The notes below the pieces were generated by a model. It was given only the letters and a program-made list of their open reading frames with translations, had not been told where the DNA came from and did not search any database. A DNA stretch of 63,455 bases, taken from assembly GCA_016715105.1 (NCBI GenBank), contig JADKBO010000060.1:1-63455 (forward strand), in the 5' to 3' direction. Position numbers and translations under genes: made by a program. The stretch comes from Saprospiraceae bacterium. Lineage in GTDB: Bacteria > Bacteroidota > Bacteroidia > Chitinophagales > Saprospiraceae. Of the stretch, positions 39,528 through 49,436 are shown piece after piece (position 1 is the stretch's first letter; each line of letters begins with the position of its first letter).

Positions 39528-40655
39528 TCAGATTGAAACAAAGGATGTAGATTTTTCATAGCCCGCCGCGTAAAACTCAGCTGGCGGCCCACGCCTACCA
39601 AAGTTGAACAGCGTGATCATATGCCCCGTTTTACAACAAGGACAAGCTTTATGATATGTTCTTTGTATTATCACTGGCAAAACCGAAAGTATTAATCCAT
39701 TAAGCTGAACTTGGAGCTCTTTTAATTTGTCACGCTTCCATGTACTGCTTAGGATTCCAAAATGCCTTATTCTTACGAATCGTTTGGGCAGGATGTGCAT
39801 AGCAAATCTTCGGATGAACTCTTCATGGCTTAGTGTGAGTATTTTCTTTTTACCATCTATGCGATAATCCTTATATGAAATAGTTATTGTATTGTCATTG
39901 ATGGACAGGATACGATGATTCGAGATCGCTATCTTATGGGTGTAGCGACCAAGATATTCTACCACAGATTTGGGTGATCCAAAAGGTCTTTTAGCATACA
40001 CGACCCATTCTTTTTTGAATAACGCATCGTATATAGATTGTTCTACTTCAATATCTGCAGCTCGCAAAAGTGCGACATATTTGGCCCGATACACCTTGCT
40101 CATTGCCTTGACAGGGAACAGAAATTTGCCTTTAGTCTTTGATAACCTCCACATACCACTTCTGTCCACAAATCCACTAGGGATGATGCAGTGTATATGT
40201 GGATGTAAACTCAGATTCTGGCCCCAAGTATGCAAAATAGAGATCATGCCAGCCTTATTATGTTTACCCGTAAATGCTTCTACTGTCTGCCAAGCTGCTT
40301 TAAATAAAGCATCATACACAACTTTTGGTTTATGTAACGCTAGAATATTTAACTCATTCGGCAAGGTAAAAACAGCATGGAAATAAGGAACAGGAAGTAG
40401 TTCTTCTTCTCTGGCTTGAATCCACTGGACACGCTTATGACCTTGACATTTAGGACAATGTCGATTCCTACAACTATTGTAACTGATTTGGATATGTCCG
40501 CAGCTGTCACAACTATCAATGTGACCTCCAAGATCTGCGGTCCTACAATCCTTTATTGCTCTTAAAGTTCGTATTTGCCACCTACTAAGTCTTAAACTTT
40601 CTACTTTATCCCATGATCGAGCTAGAACGTCTGCTATTTCGTACTTGGAGCGCAT
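39528..40655 (-). CDS. IS91-family transposase (HUH type)
   Basis: The intact 375-residue protein has a zinc-binding N-terminus (IDSCDSCGHIQISYNSCRNR, HCPKCQ), the HUH motif HPHIHCIIP, and the catalytic tyrosine region EYLGRYTHKIAISNHR. A late CPCCKTGHM zinc knuckle ends the protein. IS91 elements move by rolling-circle transposition without target duplication and can carry adjacent DNA. The start overlaps the end of the recombinase gene by 22 bases. Confidence 0.9.
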   Translation of the reverse strand: MRSKYEIADVLARSWDKVESLRLSRWQIRTLRAIKDCRTADLGGHIDSCDSCGHIQISYNSCRNRHCPKCQGHKRVQWIQAREEELLPVPYFHAVFTLPNELNILALHKPKVVYDALFKAAWQTVEAFTGKHNKAGMISILHTWGQNLSLHPHIHCIIPSGFVDRSGMWRLSKTKGKFLFPVKAMSKVYRAKYVALLRAADIEVEQSIYDALFKKEWVVYAKRPFGSPKSVVEYLGRYTHKIAISNHRILSINDNTITISYKDYRIDGKKKILTLSHEEFIRRFAMHILPKRFVRIRHFGILSSTWKRDKLKELQVQLNGLILSVLPVIIQRTYHKACPCCKTGHMITLFNFGRRGPPAEFYAAGYEKSTSFVSI

Positions 40656-41592
40656 GTTGCGAATAGCGTATCCAATGGACTGAATGGCTTACGTCGGCCA
40701 CTTTGGGCAATGTGTAAGTATACCAATGTCGTTTCAATGCTTTCGTGGCCCAGCATTTCCTTCAGGGTCATAATGTCCATTCCATCTTCAAGTAAATGCG
40801 TAGCGTAGGTGTGTCTTAGCGTGTGTACATTCACATTTTTAATTATTCCTGCTTTTTTAGCAGCAGACTTAACTGCCCATTGCACCCCTTTCTGAGAGTA
40901 TCGTGAATCAAAGTCTCCACCTTTGCGATTTTCTAACGGCTGTCCATTGAATAGCCACTCTTCTGGTCCTTCTGCTTCTATATATTGGCGCAATCCACGA
41001 ATGAGATGGTCACTCAATGGCACATATCGATCCTTCTTTCCTTTCCCTTGAACAACATGGAGTACCTTCCTATCAAAATCCAGGTCTTGCAGACGTACAC
41101 TTCGAGATTCAAGACATCGAAGCCCACATCCATAAAGTAAACCAATTAGAATTTTGTGCTTGAGCAAATCTGGGGCATTAATTAATAGCCACATTTCTTG
41201 TTTGGATAGCACTACTGGTAATTTATTCGGGCCCTTGATACTTGGGAGTCCTACATCATGAGTTTTAATACCTTCCACCTTGCATAGCATACGCAGTCCA
41301 TATACTGTATGTTTGAAGTAAGAATCTGATGGAGTATTGTGCTCCTGCTGGAGTAAATGCAGGTAATCTATGACTTGATCTTCTTCAAGTTCTGTAGGCA
41401 GACAGTCAAAATGAAGTGCCATTTTTGAAATATGGCGGGCATAATTTTTCGCTGTACTCGGACTACGTCCTAAAACTGAAAGTTTTTTCTCAAACTTGTC
41501 TAATTGCTCACCAAATCCTTTTACTTTAGCTCTAGCTTGGGCGATGATGGTGTGTTGGCCTAATTCTTCAGGTCTCTTTTTTTTGTTGCCAT
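40634..41592 (-). pseudogene. Tyrosine recombinase accompanying IS91, N-terminal frameshift
   Basis: The C-terminal catalytic domain is complete: GCGLRCLESRSVRLQDLD (Arg I), VHTLRHTYATHLLEDG (HxxR), MLGHESIETTLVYLH (His and Tyr). An open frame starts at 41422. In another frame, ATG 41592 continues MATKKR...ELGQHTIIAQARAKVKGF into the same protein, one A short in an A-run. Full length would be about 320 residues. It is an integrase of the type that travels with Bacteroidota IS91 elements; I see no evidence that it is an integron integrase (IntI). Confidence 0.8.
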
Positions 41593-41669
41593 TTTGTTTA
41601 TATTTTTAAAATGAATAAATAATCAAAATAACTTTGGCAAAAATTGATCCAGAGCTACCGAAGGTTTAG

Positions 41670-41801
41670 TTCAACAGGGGTTTTGGCAAAAGCAAGGGGG
41701 GTTTCGTCTTCTTATGAAATTTGTGCTAAATTCAAGTTTTGTGCATCTAATGAAGTTTAGTGCTGAAAAACCCCGCCTTCGCAAAGCGGCAAAACGTTAG
41801 C
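41670..41801 (+). repeat. Junction element J3
   Basis: From TTCAACAGGGG, facing arms occur at 41685-41704 (GGCAAAAGCAAGGGGGG) and 41768-41787 (CCCCGCCTTCGCAAAGC). The element ends GGCAAAACGTTAGC. The layout matches J4 and J5, though the loop differs. Confidence 0.55.
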
Positions 41802-42119
41802 TGCAAGCGTAAAGACAGACCGTGCAACCCTGACAGTAACGGACAGACAGACAAGAGAAGCGTAAACCATTTTGACAGATAAACAAAGACATACAGACCA
41901 TATTACAAACGGACAAGAACTAAGCCGACACACCTTGCCGACCCTTCTGTATTTTTTTCTTTTCCCCACCGCACATTTTTTATTCAATTTTTGCCACCGC
42001 AACAATGGCACATTGGCTTTTGCCCCGACACACAAAAGCCACGCTTCGGCAAAATCCAAAGAGCCATTTTTCCCAACGCTTTTAACTTTGCATTTATAAA
42101 CATCTATAAAGAGAACACT
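41802..42119 (+). other. Intergenic leader before the PRPP-synthetase-like gene
   Basis: A long leader with facing TTTTGCC and GGCAAAA arms (~41990-42055) resembles the H hairpins at 26503 and 45847. It ends with the -7 box TAACTTTG at 42083-42090. No gene is supported. Confidence 0.45.
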
Positions 42120-42453
42120 ATGCTATCAACAGAAAAACATTATCAGAAGTAATAGAAATACTAAGACAACGTGGTTATACAGAAGACTTTAACTTGTTGG
42201 AAGAAAACATATCTTACAAAAAGGAGGCGAAAAAGTTGATTTGAACGACATCGTTATTGACAAAATATATCGTTTTACAGGACAAAACGACTTGGAAGAT
42301 GAAGCTATTTTATACGCAATGACAAATCAGAAAGACGGAGCTAAAGGCGTATTTGTCAATGGGTATGGAACTTACACAGACTCAGGAGCAAACGCTGTTA
42401 TCAGTAAAATAACTGTTAATGAAAATGATAATGACGATTGGACAATCAAATAA
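42120..42453 (+). pseudogene. Small protein annotated in relatives as phosphoribosylpyrophosphate synthetase-like, frameshifted
   Basis: Joined frames give about 110 residues: TLSEVIEILRQRGYTEDFNL, then DLNDIVIDKIYRFTGQND, DDEAILYAMT-type pattern (DLEDEAILYAMTNQKDG) and GVFVNGYGTY. This resembles a small Bacteroidota family that carries a misleading PRPP-synthetase name; it lacks the PRPP-binding motif of the true enzyme. Breaks lie near 42126 and at a G-run near 42222. Confidence 0.55.
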
Positions 42454-42463
42454 TGAATTATAC

Positions 42464-42471
42464 TAACTTTG
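42464..42471 (+). promoter_or_regulatory. -7 box of the DUF6660 gene, possible leaderless start
   Basis: TAACTTTG is followed by CACC and the GTG start at 42476, leaving little or no 5' leader. Confidence 0.55.
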
Positions 42472-42475
42472 CACC

Positions 42476-42807
42476 GTGAAATATTTCTCCTTCATATTAG
42501 CCCTTTATGTTTTGTTGCTGACAGCAGCACCAAATTTGGTGGAGGACAAATGTTTTCAGGAGCAAACAACCAACAATCACAAGACAATAAAAATGACAAA
42601 GATTGCAGCGATTGTTGTTCACCATTTATGAGTTGCAATACCTGTTTAGGTTTTACTTTCCCAATAGCAAATTTTTTCAATACACTCTATCCTCACTTAT
42701 TCAGACAAAAAGTTTCTATTTACAAGGAAAATACAACGTCTGACTTTTCTCTTCCATTTGGCAACCGCCCAAGATTAGTTAATGTTTCCGTGCCTTTGGC
42801 ACAATAA
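42476..42807 (+). pseudogene. DUF6660-like heavy-metal-associated small protein, frameshifted
   Basis: A GTG start gives MKYFSFILALYVLLLTAAP, a signal-like helix typical of this family. After an indel near 42545-42590, the other frame continues DCSDCCSPFMSCNTCLGF, a Cys-rich central motif, then an amphipathic end. The family regularly precedes TonB receptors and cation transporters in Bacteroidota metal clusters, as here. Confidence 0.6.
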
Positions 42808-42868
42808 CAGATTGCGGTGCTACGCACCGCCAATTCTTATTTTTCAAACATTAATAATCATTTGAGCG

Positions 42869-45036
42869 ATGAAGTTTAAAATCATTTTGCTACTAATGGT
42901 AGCATTCAACATACATACAGTTTTCGGACAGAATACATTTAAAGCGGTCATAAAAGACAGCGAAACAAAAGAACCGTTAATCGGTGCGACAGCTATTTTA
43001 TCGGGAACAACAGGAGCAACCGCAGACATTGACGGGTTAATAACTTTAATCAACATTCCGAACGGAAAGCAAATAATTGAATTTCGTTATATCGGTTATG
43101 AAATACGAAAAGACACGTTTGAATTTCCTTTAGCTACATCAGACCCGATTGAAATTTTTCTGCAATCAGAAACAGACGAGTTAGACGAGATTGTGATTTC
43201 ATCTACCCGAAGTTCCAGAACCATAAAGGACATTCCGACAAGAATTGAATTTATTGCAGGGGAAGAATTAGAGGAAAAAGCGAATATGAAAGCAGGTGAT
43301 ATTCGTATGCTTTTGAGCGAAAGCACAGGCATACAAACGCAACAAACTTCCGCAACATCTGCCAATGCTTCCATTCGTATTCAGGGGCTTGACGGACGAT
43401 ATACACAAATTCTTAAAGACGGATTTCCGCTATATGCAGGAGCAGCAAGCGGACTTGGACTTTTGCAAACGCCACCGCTTGACTTAAAGCAAGTAGAAAT
43501 TATTAAAGGTTCTTCATCTACACTTTACGGAGGCGGAGCAATAGCAGGATTGGTAAACCTTATTTCCAAAACACCGACAGATGAAAAAGAATTAGGTTTT
43601 CATTTAAACGGAAGTTCGGGCAGAGGTTTTGACATTAACGGTTTTTACGGACAGCGATTTAACAAAATCGGGACAACTATTTTTGCCGCACATAACCGCA
43701 ATTGGGCTTATACCCCATCGGGTGATTTTTCAGCTATTCCAAAATTTGACAGGTATGTTTTCAATCCCAAGTTGTTTGTTTATTTCAGCGATAAAACAAA
43801 ACTGAATGTTGGAATAATCACAGCTATTGAAAACCGTATCGGTGGCGACATACATTTTATACAAGGAAAAAGCGACACTATCCACAGTTATTTTGAAGAA
43901 AACAAAACACAACGCTATTCCACGCAATTATCTTTTGACCATAAGTTTAACGACAAAAGTTTTTTCAATTTTAAGAACAGCGTGAGTTACTTTAACAGGA
44001 TAATCAATATTCCGAATTATAGCTTTGAGGGCAAACAAACAGCATCTTTCAGCGAAGCAAGTTATACTCACATAAAAGAAAAAACTGAATGGGTTGCAGG
44101 TGCAAATCTTTGGTCGGATAATTTTCAGGAAAAGCAGTTAGATACTTTTCCGTTGAGAAATTACAACCAAATTACTTTTGGTGCATTTGCTCAAAACTCG
44201 TGGAAAGCAACCAAATGGCTCAATCTTGGAAACAGGTTTCAGAGCCGACTATGTTATTGATTATGGTATTGCTTTGCTGCCAAGAGTTTCAGCATTATTC
44301 AAAATAACAGACAAATTTTCTTCACGGCTTGGCGGTGGCTTTGGCTATAAAACACCAACCATATTTACAGAGGAAAGCGAACGCATACAATACCAAAATG
44401 TAATGCCCATTGATAAAAACATCAACAAATTGGAACGCAGTTACGGAGGAAATGTTGATTTTAATTACAGAACGGTTTTGGGCGAAAAGTAACGTTCAGT
44501 ATCAACCAACTTTTCTTTACACCTATTTGAATAACCCTTTGTTGCTTGAATATCAAACGGGCGGATTATACCAATTTATCAATTCGTCAGGACACATTGA
44601 TACAAGAGGAACGGAAACCAATATCAAAATCGGCTATGATGATTTTAAATTGTTTTTGGGTTATACATTTACCAATACCCGCTTGCATCAAAACGGAATT
44701 TTGACAAACACACCGCTTACGCCAAAGCACAGGATAAATTCAGTTTTAATGTATGAAGTAGAGGACAAATGGAAAGTAGGTTTGGAAGCGTATTATTTCA
44801 GTCCTCAAAAATTGAGTGATGGAGCAACAGGAAAACAATATGTGCTTTGTGGTTTTATGGCAGAAAAACTATGGGAAACTTTTTCAGTATATCTCAACTT
44901 TGAAAATTTTCTTGATGCACGGCAGACAAGATTTGACACCATTTACACAGGAACAGTAACCAATCCAGTATTCAGAGACATTTACGCACCACTTGACGGA
45001 TTTTTAATCAACGGAGGAATAAAATTTAAACTTTAG
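42869..45036 (+). pseudogene. TonB-dependent outer-membrane receptor, two frameshifts
   Basis: About 722 residues across three frames. It begins with a signal peptide (ending NIHTVFGQ), a carboxypeptidase-regulatory-like domain (AVIKDSETKEPLIGATAILS), and a plug domain (IKDIPTRIEFIAGEEL, then NASIRIQGLDGRYTQILKDG and SSSTLYGGGAIAGLVNL). A beta-barrel follows, ending INGGIKFKL. Indels lie near 44235 and at AAAAGTAACG near 44492. The context (DUF6660, CDF transporter, copper genes) suggests metal or metallophore uptake. The next gene starts four bases after the stop. Confidence 0.85.
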
Positions 45037-45040
45037 GATT

Positions 45041-45835
45041 ATGCAAAAGACAATATTCAAAATACAAAAAATGGACTGCCCAAGTGAGGAGCAAATGGTG
45101 AGAATGAAACTTCAGGGATATGAACAAATAGAAAAACTTGAATTTGATATTCCAAAGAGAGAGCTAAAGGTTTATCATAATGGACAAAAAGACCAATTAT
45201 TTTCTGCGTTGGAAAGTTTGAACCTTAATACTACATTAATTTCAACAGAAGAAACCGAAGCACTTTTAGAAATTGAACCACACGGAAAAGAAAGAAAATT
45301 GCTTTGGTCTGTTTTAATCATCAATGTGTCGTTTTTTGCCATTGAAATAATTACAGGCTTAATTGCCAATTCAATGGGTTTAGTAGCTGACAGTTTGGAT
45401 ATGCTCGCAGACGGTATAGTTTACGGACTTGCCCTACTTGCCGTTGGTGGAACTGTTGCCAAAAAAAAGAGCATTGCAAAGTTTTCAGGGTATTTTCAAA
45501 TTATACTTGCAATTATCGGGTTTACGGAAGTAGTCAGACGGTTTATCGGCATAGAAAAAATGCCTGACTTTCAGACAATGATTATCGTTTCCATTTTTGC
45601 TTTGATTGCGAATGTAATTTGCTTGTATTTGCTACAAAAGGGCAAAAGCAATGAAGCACATATGCAAGCGAGTATGATTTTCACTTCAAATGATGTCATA
45701 ATCAATACAGGAGTAATCACAGCAGGAGTTTTGGTGAATTGGCTCAATTCATCCTATCCTGACTTAATCATTGGAGCCATTGTATTTATCATTGTAGCAA
45801 GGGGAGCATACAGAATATTACAACTTGCTAAATAG
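45041..45835 (+). CDS. CDF-type cation transporter with N-terminal HMA-like domain
   Basis: The 264-residue protein is intact. An HMA-like N-terminus (residues 1-75) carries MDCPSEEQ in place of CxxC. The transporter part has about six helices with the CDF signature (NSMGLVADSLDMLADGIVYG), and the C-terminal cytoplasmic domain is short. It follows the TonB receptor directly. Function: efflux or buffering of a divalent metal; the metal is not certain. Confidence 0.85.
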   Translation: MQKTIFKIQKMDCPSEEQMVRMKLQGYEQIEKLEFDIPKRELKVYHNGQKDQLFSALESLNLNTTLISTEETEALLEIEPHGKERKLLWSVLIINVSFFAIEIITGLIANSMGLVADSLDMLADGIVYGLALLAVGGTVAKKKSIAKFSGYFQIILAIIGFTEVVRRFIGIEKMPDFQTMIIVSIFALIANVICLYLLQKGKSNEAHMQASMIFTSNDVIINTGVITAGVLVNWLNSSYPDLIIGAIVFIIVARGAYRILQLAK

Positions 45836-46194
45836 CCAACTCACATAAGCACACACATTTTGCAGCCGCTCAATCCAGACACACAAACCAAAGCTGCAAA
45901 AAGAGTGTGCTTATTTCCTACCCAAGAAAAAATTGAATTAAAAAAATTTCCTTCCTTTCTGAAAATAAAAAATACCCGACACGCAAACCCAGACAGAAAA
46001 ATGACGGACTTGAAACCATTGACAGTAAAGCGTTTCAGGACACAGACGACAAACCGCCAGCGGCTAACAGCACCTACCCGCAAGTGGCGGTGCAGTGCTT
46101 CGTAGGACAGTTTTGTGTATATTTGAACGACAGTTCCCCGAATTAAATTTGGTGGGTAAAATCGCCACCTTCGGGTAGCTGCAAAACGTTATCC
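45836..46194 (+). repeat. Hairpin H2 plus junction element J4
   Basis: Facing arms lie at 45847-45866 (AAGCACACACATTTTGCAGC) and 45893-45912 (GCTGCAAAAAGAGTGTGCTT). J4 runs 46062-46194: GGCTAACAGC, arm CTACCCGCAAGTGGCGG, GTGCTTCGTAGGACAGTT, a -7 box TATATTTG (46118-46125), partner arm CGCCACCTTCGGGTAG, and end GCAAAACGTTATCC. The order equals that of 26491-26764. Confidence 0.75.
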
Positions 46195-46563
46195 CATACG
46201 GTTTTTCTTTATTTCAACCAACGAATGAAATCTTACAAAACAAAAATGGAATACTAACCGCATAATTTTTATCCAATTGGTTTTGATTTCCATAGAATCA
46301 GTGCAACCGAAAAAAATGCTTGGAAGTCGGTCCGCATATGAAAAGCCAACCCCCTGAAGTCAGAAAATTGATTCGTACAACCGAAAAGTATAAGAGCCAT
46401 TTTTCTTTCTATTTGTAGCCGCAAACGAAACCCCGCCCGCGGGAGCAGTTAAAGAAATTGGAGCCACCGAAAAGGAATGGTAGCAGATACAGAAGAGCCG
46501 CAAACAGATACTTTTTGTTGAGGAGTAAAAAATAAATGTAAACTGTGTATATTTGAGAAAGTA
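46188..46563 (+). repeat. Promoter-leader repeat family B, copy 1
   Basis: From GTTATCCCATACGG through TTTTTATCCAATTG, GATTTCCATAGAATCAGTG, AACAGATACTTTTTGTTGAG and GTATATTTGAGAAAGTAAA. Long parts recur at 47225, 50532, 54383 and 59032. TATATTTG lies at 46548-46555, 89 bases before the next ATG. The middle (46330-46480) holds unrelated inserted sequence. Confidence 0.75.
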
Positions 46564-46644
46564 AAGGCGGGGGATACAATTAACATTCAATATACTGTTA
46601 TTGGAATGCATTGCATGTGCCTATCGATATTGCTCAATACGAAC

Positions 46645-47193
46645 ATGACATTTGAAGAATCAATAGCAAAATTCAATTTAGGAGAACTGCCGATTACACA
46701 GCTTCCAAAGATAGCTTTGAATGCAGTTATGTCAGGATTAGAAAGTGAATCTTTGATAATACTTGCTGGCATGAATGAAAATGATAATTCATTAGAAATT
46801 CAACAATATCTTGACAATGTCATTAAGGAATTGGGGTTAAAATCATATCATTCAATTGATGCAGCATTCATTCTCGCCAATTCATACATTAATAGCTTTA
46901 AAAAAGGTGAAATAAATATTTCACAGTGTATATATAATATAAAGAATGAATGTTGGGACAACTGCCGAGACCAAATTGATAGCATTGAGTACTTATATGA
47001 TGGCATACAATTTCATGAAATAATCGGGCCGTGGTATGAATATGACGAAATAGATGAACACACTGATTGGGTTAAAAAATCGAATAAATCAATTAGTCAA
47101 ATTAGGAAGGATTTTGAAAAGGAACTATCATCCTTAATATCTATATGGCAAGAAGAATTTTTATCGACTAAACTAACTAAGTTATACTCATGA
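46645..47193 (+). CDS. Orphan hypothetical protein
   Basis: The 182-residue soluble acidic protein starts at ATG 46645 (MTFEESIAKFNLGELPITQL). Features are a helical middle (EIQQYLDNVIKELGL) and WYEYDEIDEHTDW. It has no signal peptide, membrane segment or recognised motif. Size, acidity and solitary context would suit an immunity protein of a polymorphic toxin, but that is a guess. It is expressed from a family B promoter-leader repeat. Confidence 0.55.
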   Translation: MTFEESIAKFNLGELPITQLPKIALNAVMSGLESESLIILAGMNENDNSLEIQQYLDNVIKELGLKSYHSIDAAFILANSYINSFKKGEINISQCIYNIKNECWDNCRDQIDSIEYLYDGIQFHEIIGPWYEYDEIDEHTDWVKKSNKSISQIRKDFEKELSSLISIWQEEFLSTKLTKLYS

Positions 47194-47224
47194 GAACCTC
47201 AAACAAAACTCTTTAACGTAGCTA

Positions 47225-47330
47225 CCGAAAATGACAGGTAGCGGATGCTGAATAGCTGCAAACAGATACTTTTTGTTGTGGAGTAAAAATAAATGTAAAC
47301 TGTGTATATTTGAGAGAAAGTAAAGGGGGG
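47225..47330 (+). repeat. Promoter-leader repeat family B, copy 2
   Basis: Begins near TAGCGGATGCTGAATAG, then AACAGATACTTTTTGTTG, and TATATTTG (47305-47312). The leader continues ACACATATGGTAGGCTG, as after copy 4. The next ATG (47408) is 95 bases downstream. Confidence 0.75.
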
Positions 47331-47407
47331 ATATATACACACATATGGTAGGCTGTTATAGGGGCGCTTATAACATTTACAAATCGTTAGTATGCTTTAA
47401 AATATAA

Positions 47408-47983
47408 ATGACTGACAAAGTATTTGGAAATAATACAGAATTTGGGATCAGATATGTACCTGGTTGGAAAGCAAAGGATAGCAACCTCTATTTTGCTAAA
47501 CTTCATCTTTTGCTTGATGGACAGCTAATCGGAAATAAAAATGAAACATCTTTGGTAGGCGCATGGATGCAGGCAATGCAGAACATTCTAAACTTATTAA
47601 CTCAAGACTTTGAAAAACTATATCATGATGAATTTGAGAATAGAACAGATGCAGAAATATTTGAATTGATATACAAGGCAAACCAATTAGAGGAAGAGTT
47701 TGACTCTAAATCTCTACATTTACCTGTTCTGAAAAACGAAATTTGGGTGAACTGCAACATCAATTTAGACGAAACAATAGATGCATTTCTCTTGTCAATG
47801 GATTGTGAAGGATGAAAAATAAAATTTATCTGGAAGGGATGGAGAGCACCCTGCCCACGTCAAAGAATTGGTAAACTTTATTCAATAGCTTCAAAAAGAG
47901 AGCAAGTAATTCAAACTATTTTTGAATGTCTAGAATTTGTGAAAAAAGATCTAACAAACTATAAAACAAAAACGACAAGTTAA
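47408..47983 (+). pseudogene. Orphan hypothetical protein with in-frame TGA
   Basis: An open frame of 135 codons ends at TGA 47813-47815, but the same frame continues coherently to TAA 47981 (KIKFIWKGWRAPCPRQRIGK, SKREQVIQTIFECLEFV). Joined length is about 190. No domain is recognised. Trp is encoded by TGG elsewhere in this gene and TGA ends neighbouring genes, so recoding is unlikely; a nonsense mutation fits better. It resembles small soluble immunity-like orphans. Confidence 0.55.
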
Positions 47984-48089
47984 CAAGTGATATGATATCA
48001 GACTTAATATCACTGCGTCCACTCCATATCACAAACACTATAAATAATATGATTATTAACTAACACATAAACCATACTCAAAATAACTT

Positions 48090-48557
48090 ATGAATATTTT
48101 TAACTTTTTTAAAAGGAATTATGAGACTGGCTTCCCTCCTAAAAAGTTACTCATAAAGAGAATGAAAGAATACCATACTCATTATTTAGGAAAATTTGAT
48201 TAGGACAAATTATTTTGGGGAGATATTCCCTTCGTAATTAAAAATGTAGATAACAAACCTACTAGGACAGATTATGCGGTTTTATATACTTTTGATTCAA
48301 ATGGGAAATTAATCAAATATGAATATTGGAAAGATGAAAATTCGAATGGTGAATTAAATCCTTGGTATAAACTTGATGAAATGGTGAAAGAATTAGGCAA
48401 AGTAAAATACATGGATATATCCGTAGAATTATTTGAAGTAACAATTGATAATGAAAAATTTGGACTTATAGCAAATCATGAATTCGATTGTGTTAATGCC
48501 CAACCAAGTTCAACAATCTCATTTTATGAACCATGGGATGGAGAATATTACACTTAG
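48090..48557 (+). pseudogene. Orphan hypothetical protein with in-frame TAG
   Basis: ATG 48090 opens a 155-codon frame to TAG 48555. The only interruption is TAG at codon 38 (HYLGKFD-stop-DKLFWGD). After it the sequence is clearly coding: DYAVLYTFDSNGKLIKYEYW, NPWYKLDEMVKELGKV, VNAQPSSTISFYEPWDGEYY. No family is recognised. It is too interrupted to appear as one open frame, but codon use is uniform across the stop. Confidence 0.55.
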
Positions 48558-48724
48558 AAAAGTGGAGATAACAATGTACAAGATGATCATGCTGGCTAAT
48601 CGCTGCCCGCGTATTCATAATCTGCCAAAAATTGAAAATAGTTTCGATAGATTGTTATTGGTATCGGCAATTAATTCAAAGTCATTCAGATACCTATATG
48701 AATAAGAAAAAAGAAAACATACTT
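48558..48724. other. Short coding remnant
   Basis: A frame reading MYKMIMLANRCPRIHNLPKI up to 48705 has no promoter or family match; it is probably a decayed gene end. Confidence 0.25.
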
Positions 48725-48990
48725 TAATCGATTAGCCGGCTATAAGCAATAGAGCCCACAGCCTGGCCTCCAAAAGACGAGTGCTTGTGGTTTGCACCAT
48801 AAGATTGAAAGCTGCAAGCCATAGTTTGCAGTTCCTTCATTTCGTAATGGTAGAACCGAATATTAGACTTTCCACCCATCCGCTTCGCGGTTCCTTCCTT
48901 TCGATACCGCATATGGCATCGACTCCTGCGGAGATCGTTCATTCATTCCATCTACCCATTCTCCTTTGTCCCTCAAGCACGAGCAGTAAA
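48725..48990 (-). mobile_element. Possible remnant of a second group II intron 3' end
   Basis: AGCAATAGAGCCCAC at ~48747 is identical to the domain VI region of the intron at ~31096-31112 and is flanked by similar AGCCGGC/AGTAGGCGGC sequence. The rest (to ~48990) has no recognised product. Its orientation matches the first intron. Confidence 0.35.
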
Positions 48991-49062
48991 GAAATTGGAG
49001 CACCCGAAAATGAAATGTAATGGAATAATTTTCAAATAATAAACTTAAAATCCATTTAAAAT

Positions 49063-49084
49063 GTTAACCATATAGTTAACTTTG
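49063..49084 (+). promoter_or_regulatory. Operator and promoter of the HigBA pair
   Basis: GTTAACcatataGTTAAC (49063-49080) overlaps the -7 box TAACTTTG (49077-49084). The ATG at 49089 is four bases beyond the box, so the transcript may be leaderless. The HigA helix-turn-helix is the likely binder. Confidence 0.75.
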
Positions 49085-49088
49085 CTTG

Positions 49089-49436
49089 ATGATACGAAAA
49101 ATCTTTTCATATGGAGGTTATTTTGATACGTTTTACAAAGAACAGGATCAAAAAAGCCGTGATAAGATAGACTTTGTATTGGATTTAATTAAGCATGAAA
49201 AGCTTGTGCCAAACAAGTTCTTAAAACACATGGAGGGTACAGATAGCTTATATGAAATAAGGGTTTCTACAACATTTAAAGAAATAAGAATCTTTAGTTT
49301 TTTCGATCAAGGCAACTTAGTTATTTTGGTAAATTGCGTAGTTAAAAAAACTCAAAAAACTCCCAAGAATGCCTTAGAATTGGCCAATAAGTTAAAAAAG
49401 GAATATTTTAAAAATAAAGATAATGAACAAGCTTAA
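49089..49436 (+). CDS. HigB/RelE-superfamily toxin (Gp49-like)
   Basis: The 115-residue protein shows the RelE-fold order: KIDFVLDLIKHEKLVPNKFL, LYEIRVSTTFKEIRIFSFFD, then LVILVNCVVKKTQKTP and a helical end. These toxins cut mRNA on the ribosome. It overlaps the antitoxin by 14 bases (toxin first, as in higBA). ATG 49089 is chosen over TTG 49086. Confidence 0.85.
   Translation: MIRKIFSYGGYFDTFYKEQDQKSRDKIDFVLDLIKHEKLVPNKFLKHMEGTDSLYEIRVSTTFKEIRIFSFFDQGNLVILVNCVVKKTQKTPKNALELANKLKKEYFKNKDNEQA

Noticed and set aside
40634..41592. Integron integrase to match the attC-like junctions
   Set aside because: The recombinase is coupled to IS91 and no IntI-specific insertion was recognised.
47408..47983. 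TGA read as tryptophan
   Set aside because: TGA ends many intact genes here (for example the WYL regulator) and Trp is encoded by TGG in the same gene.
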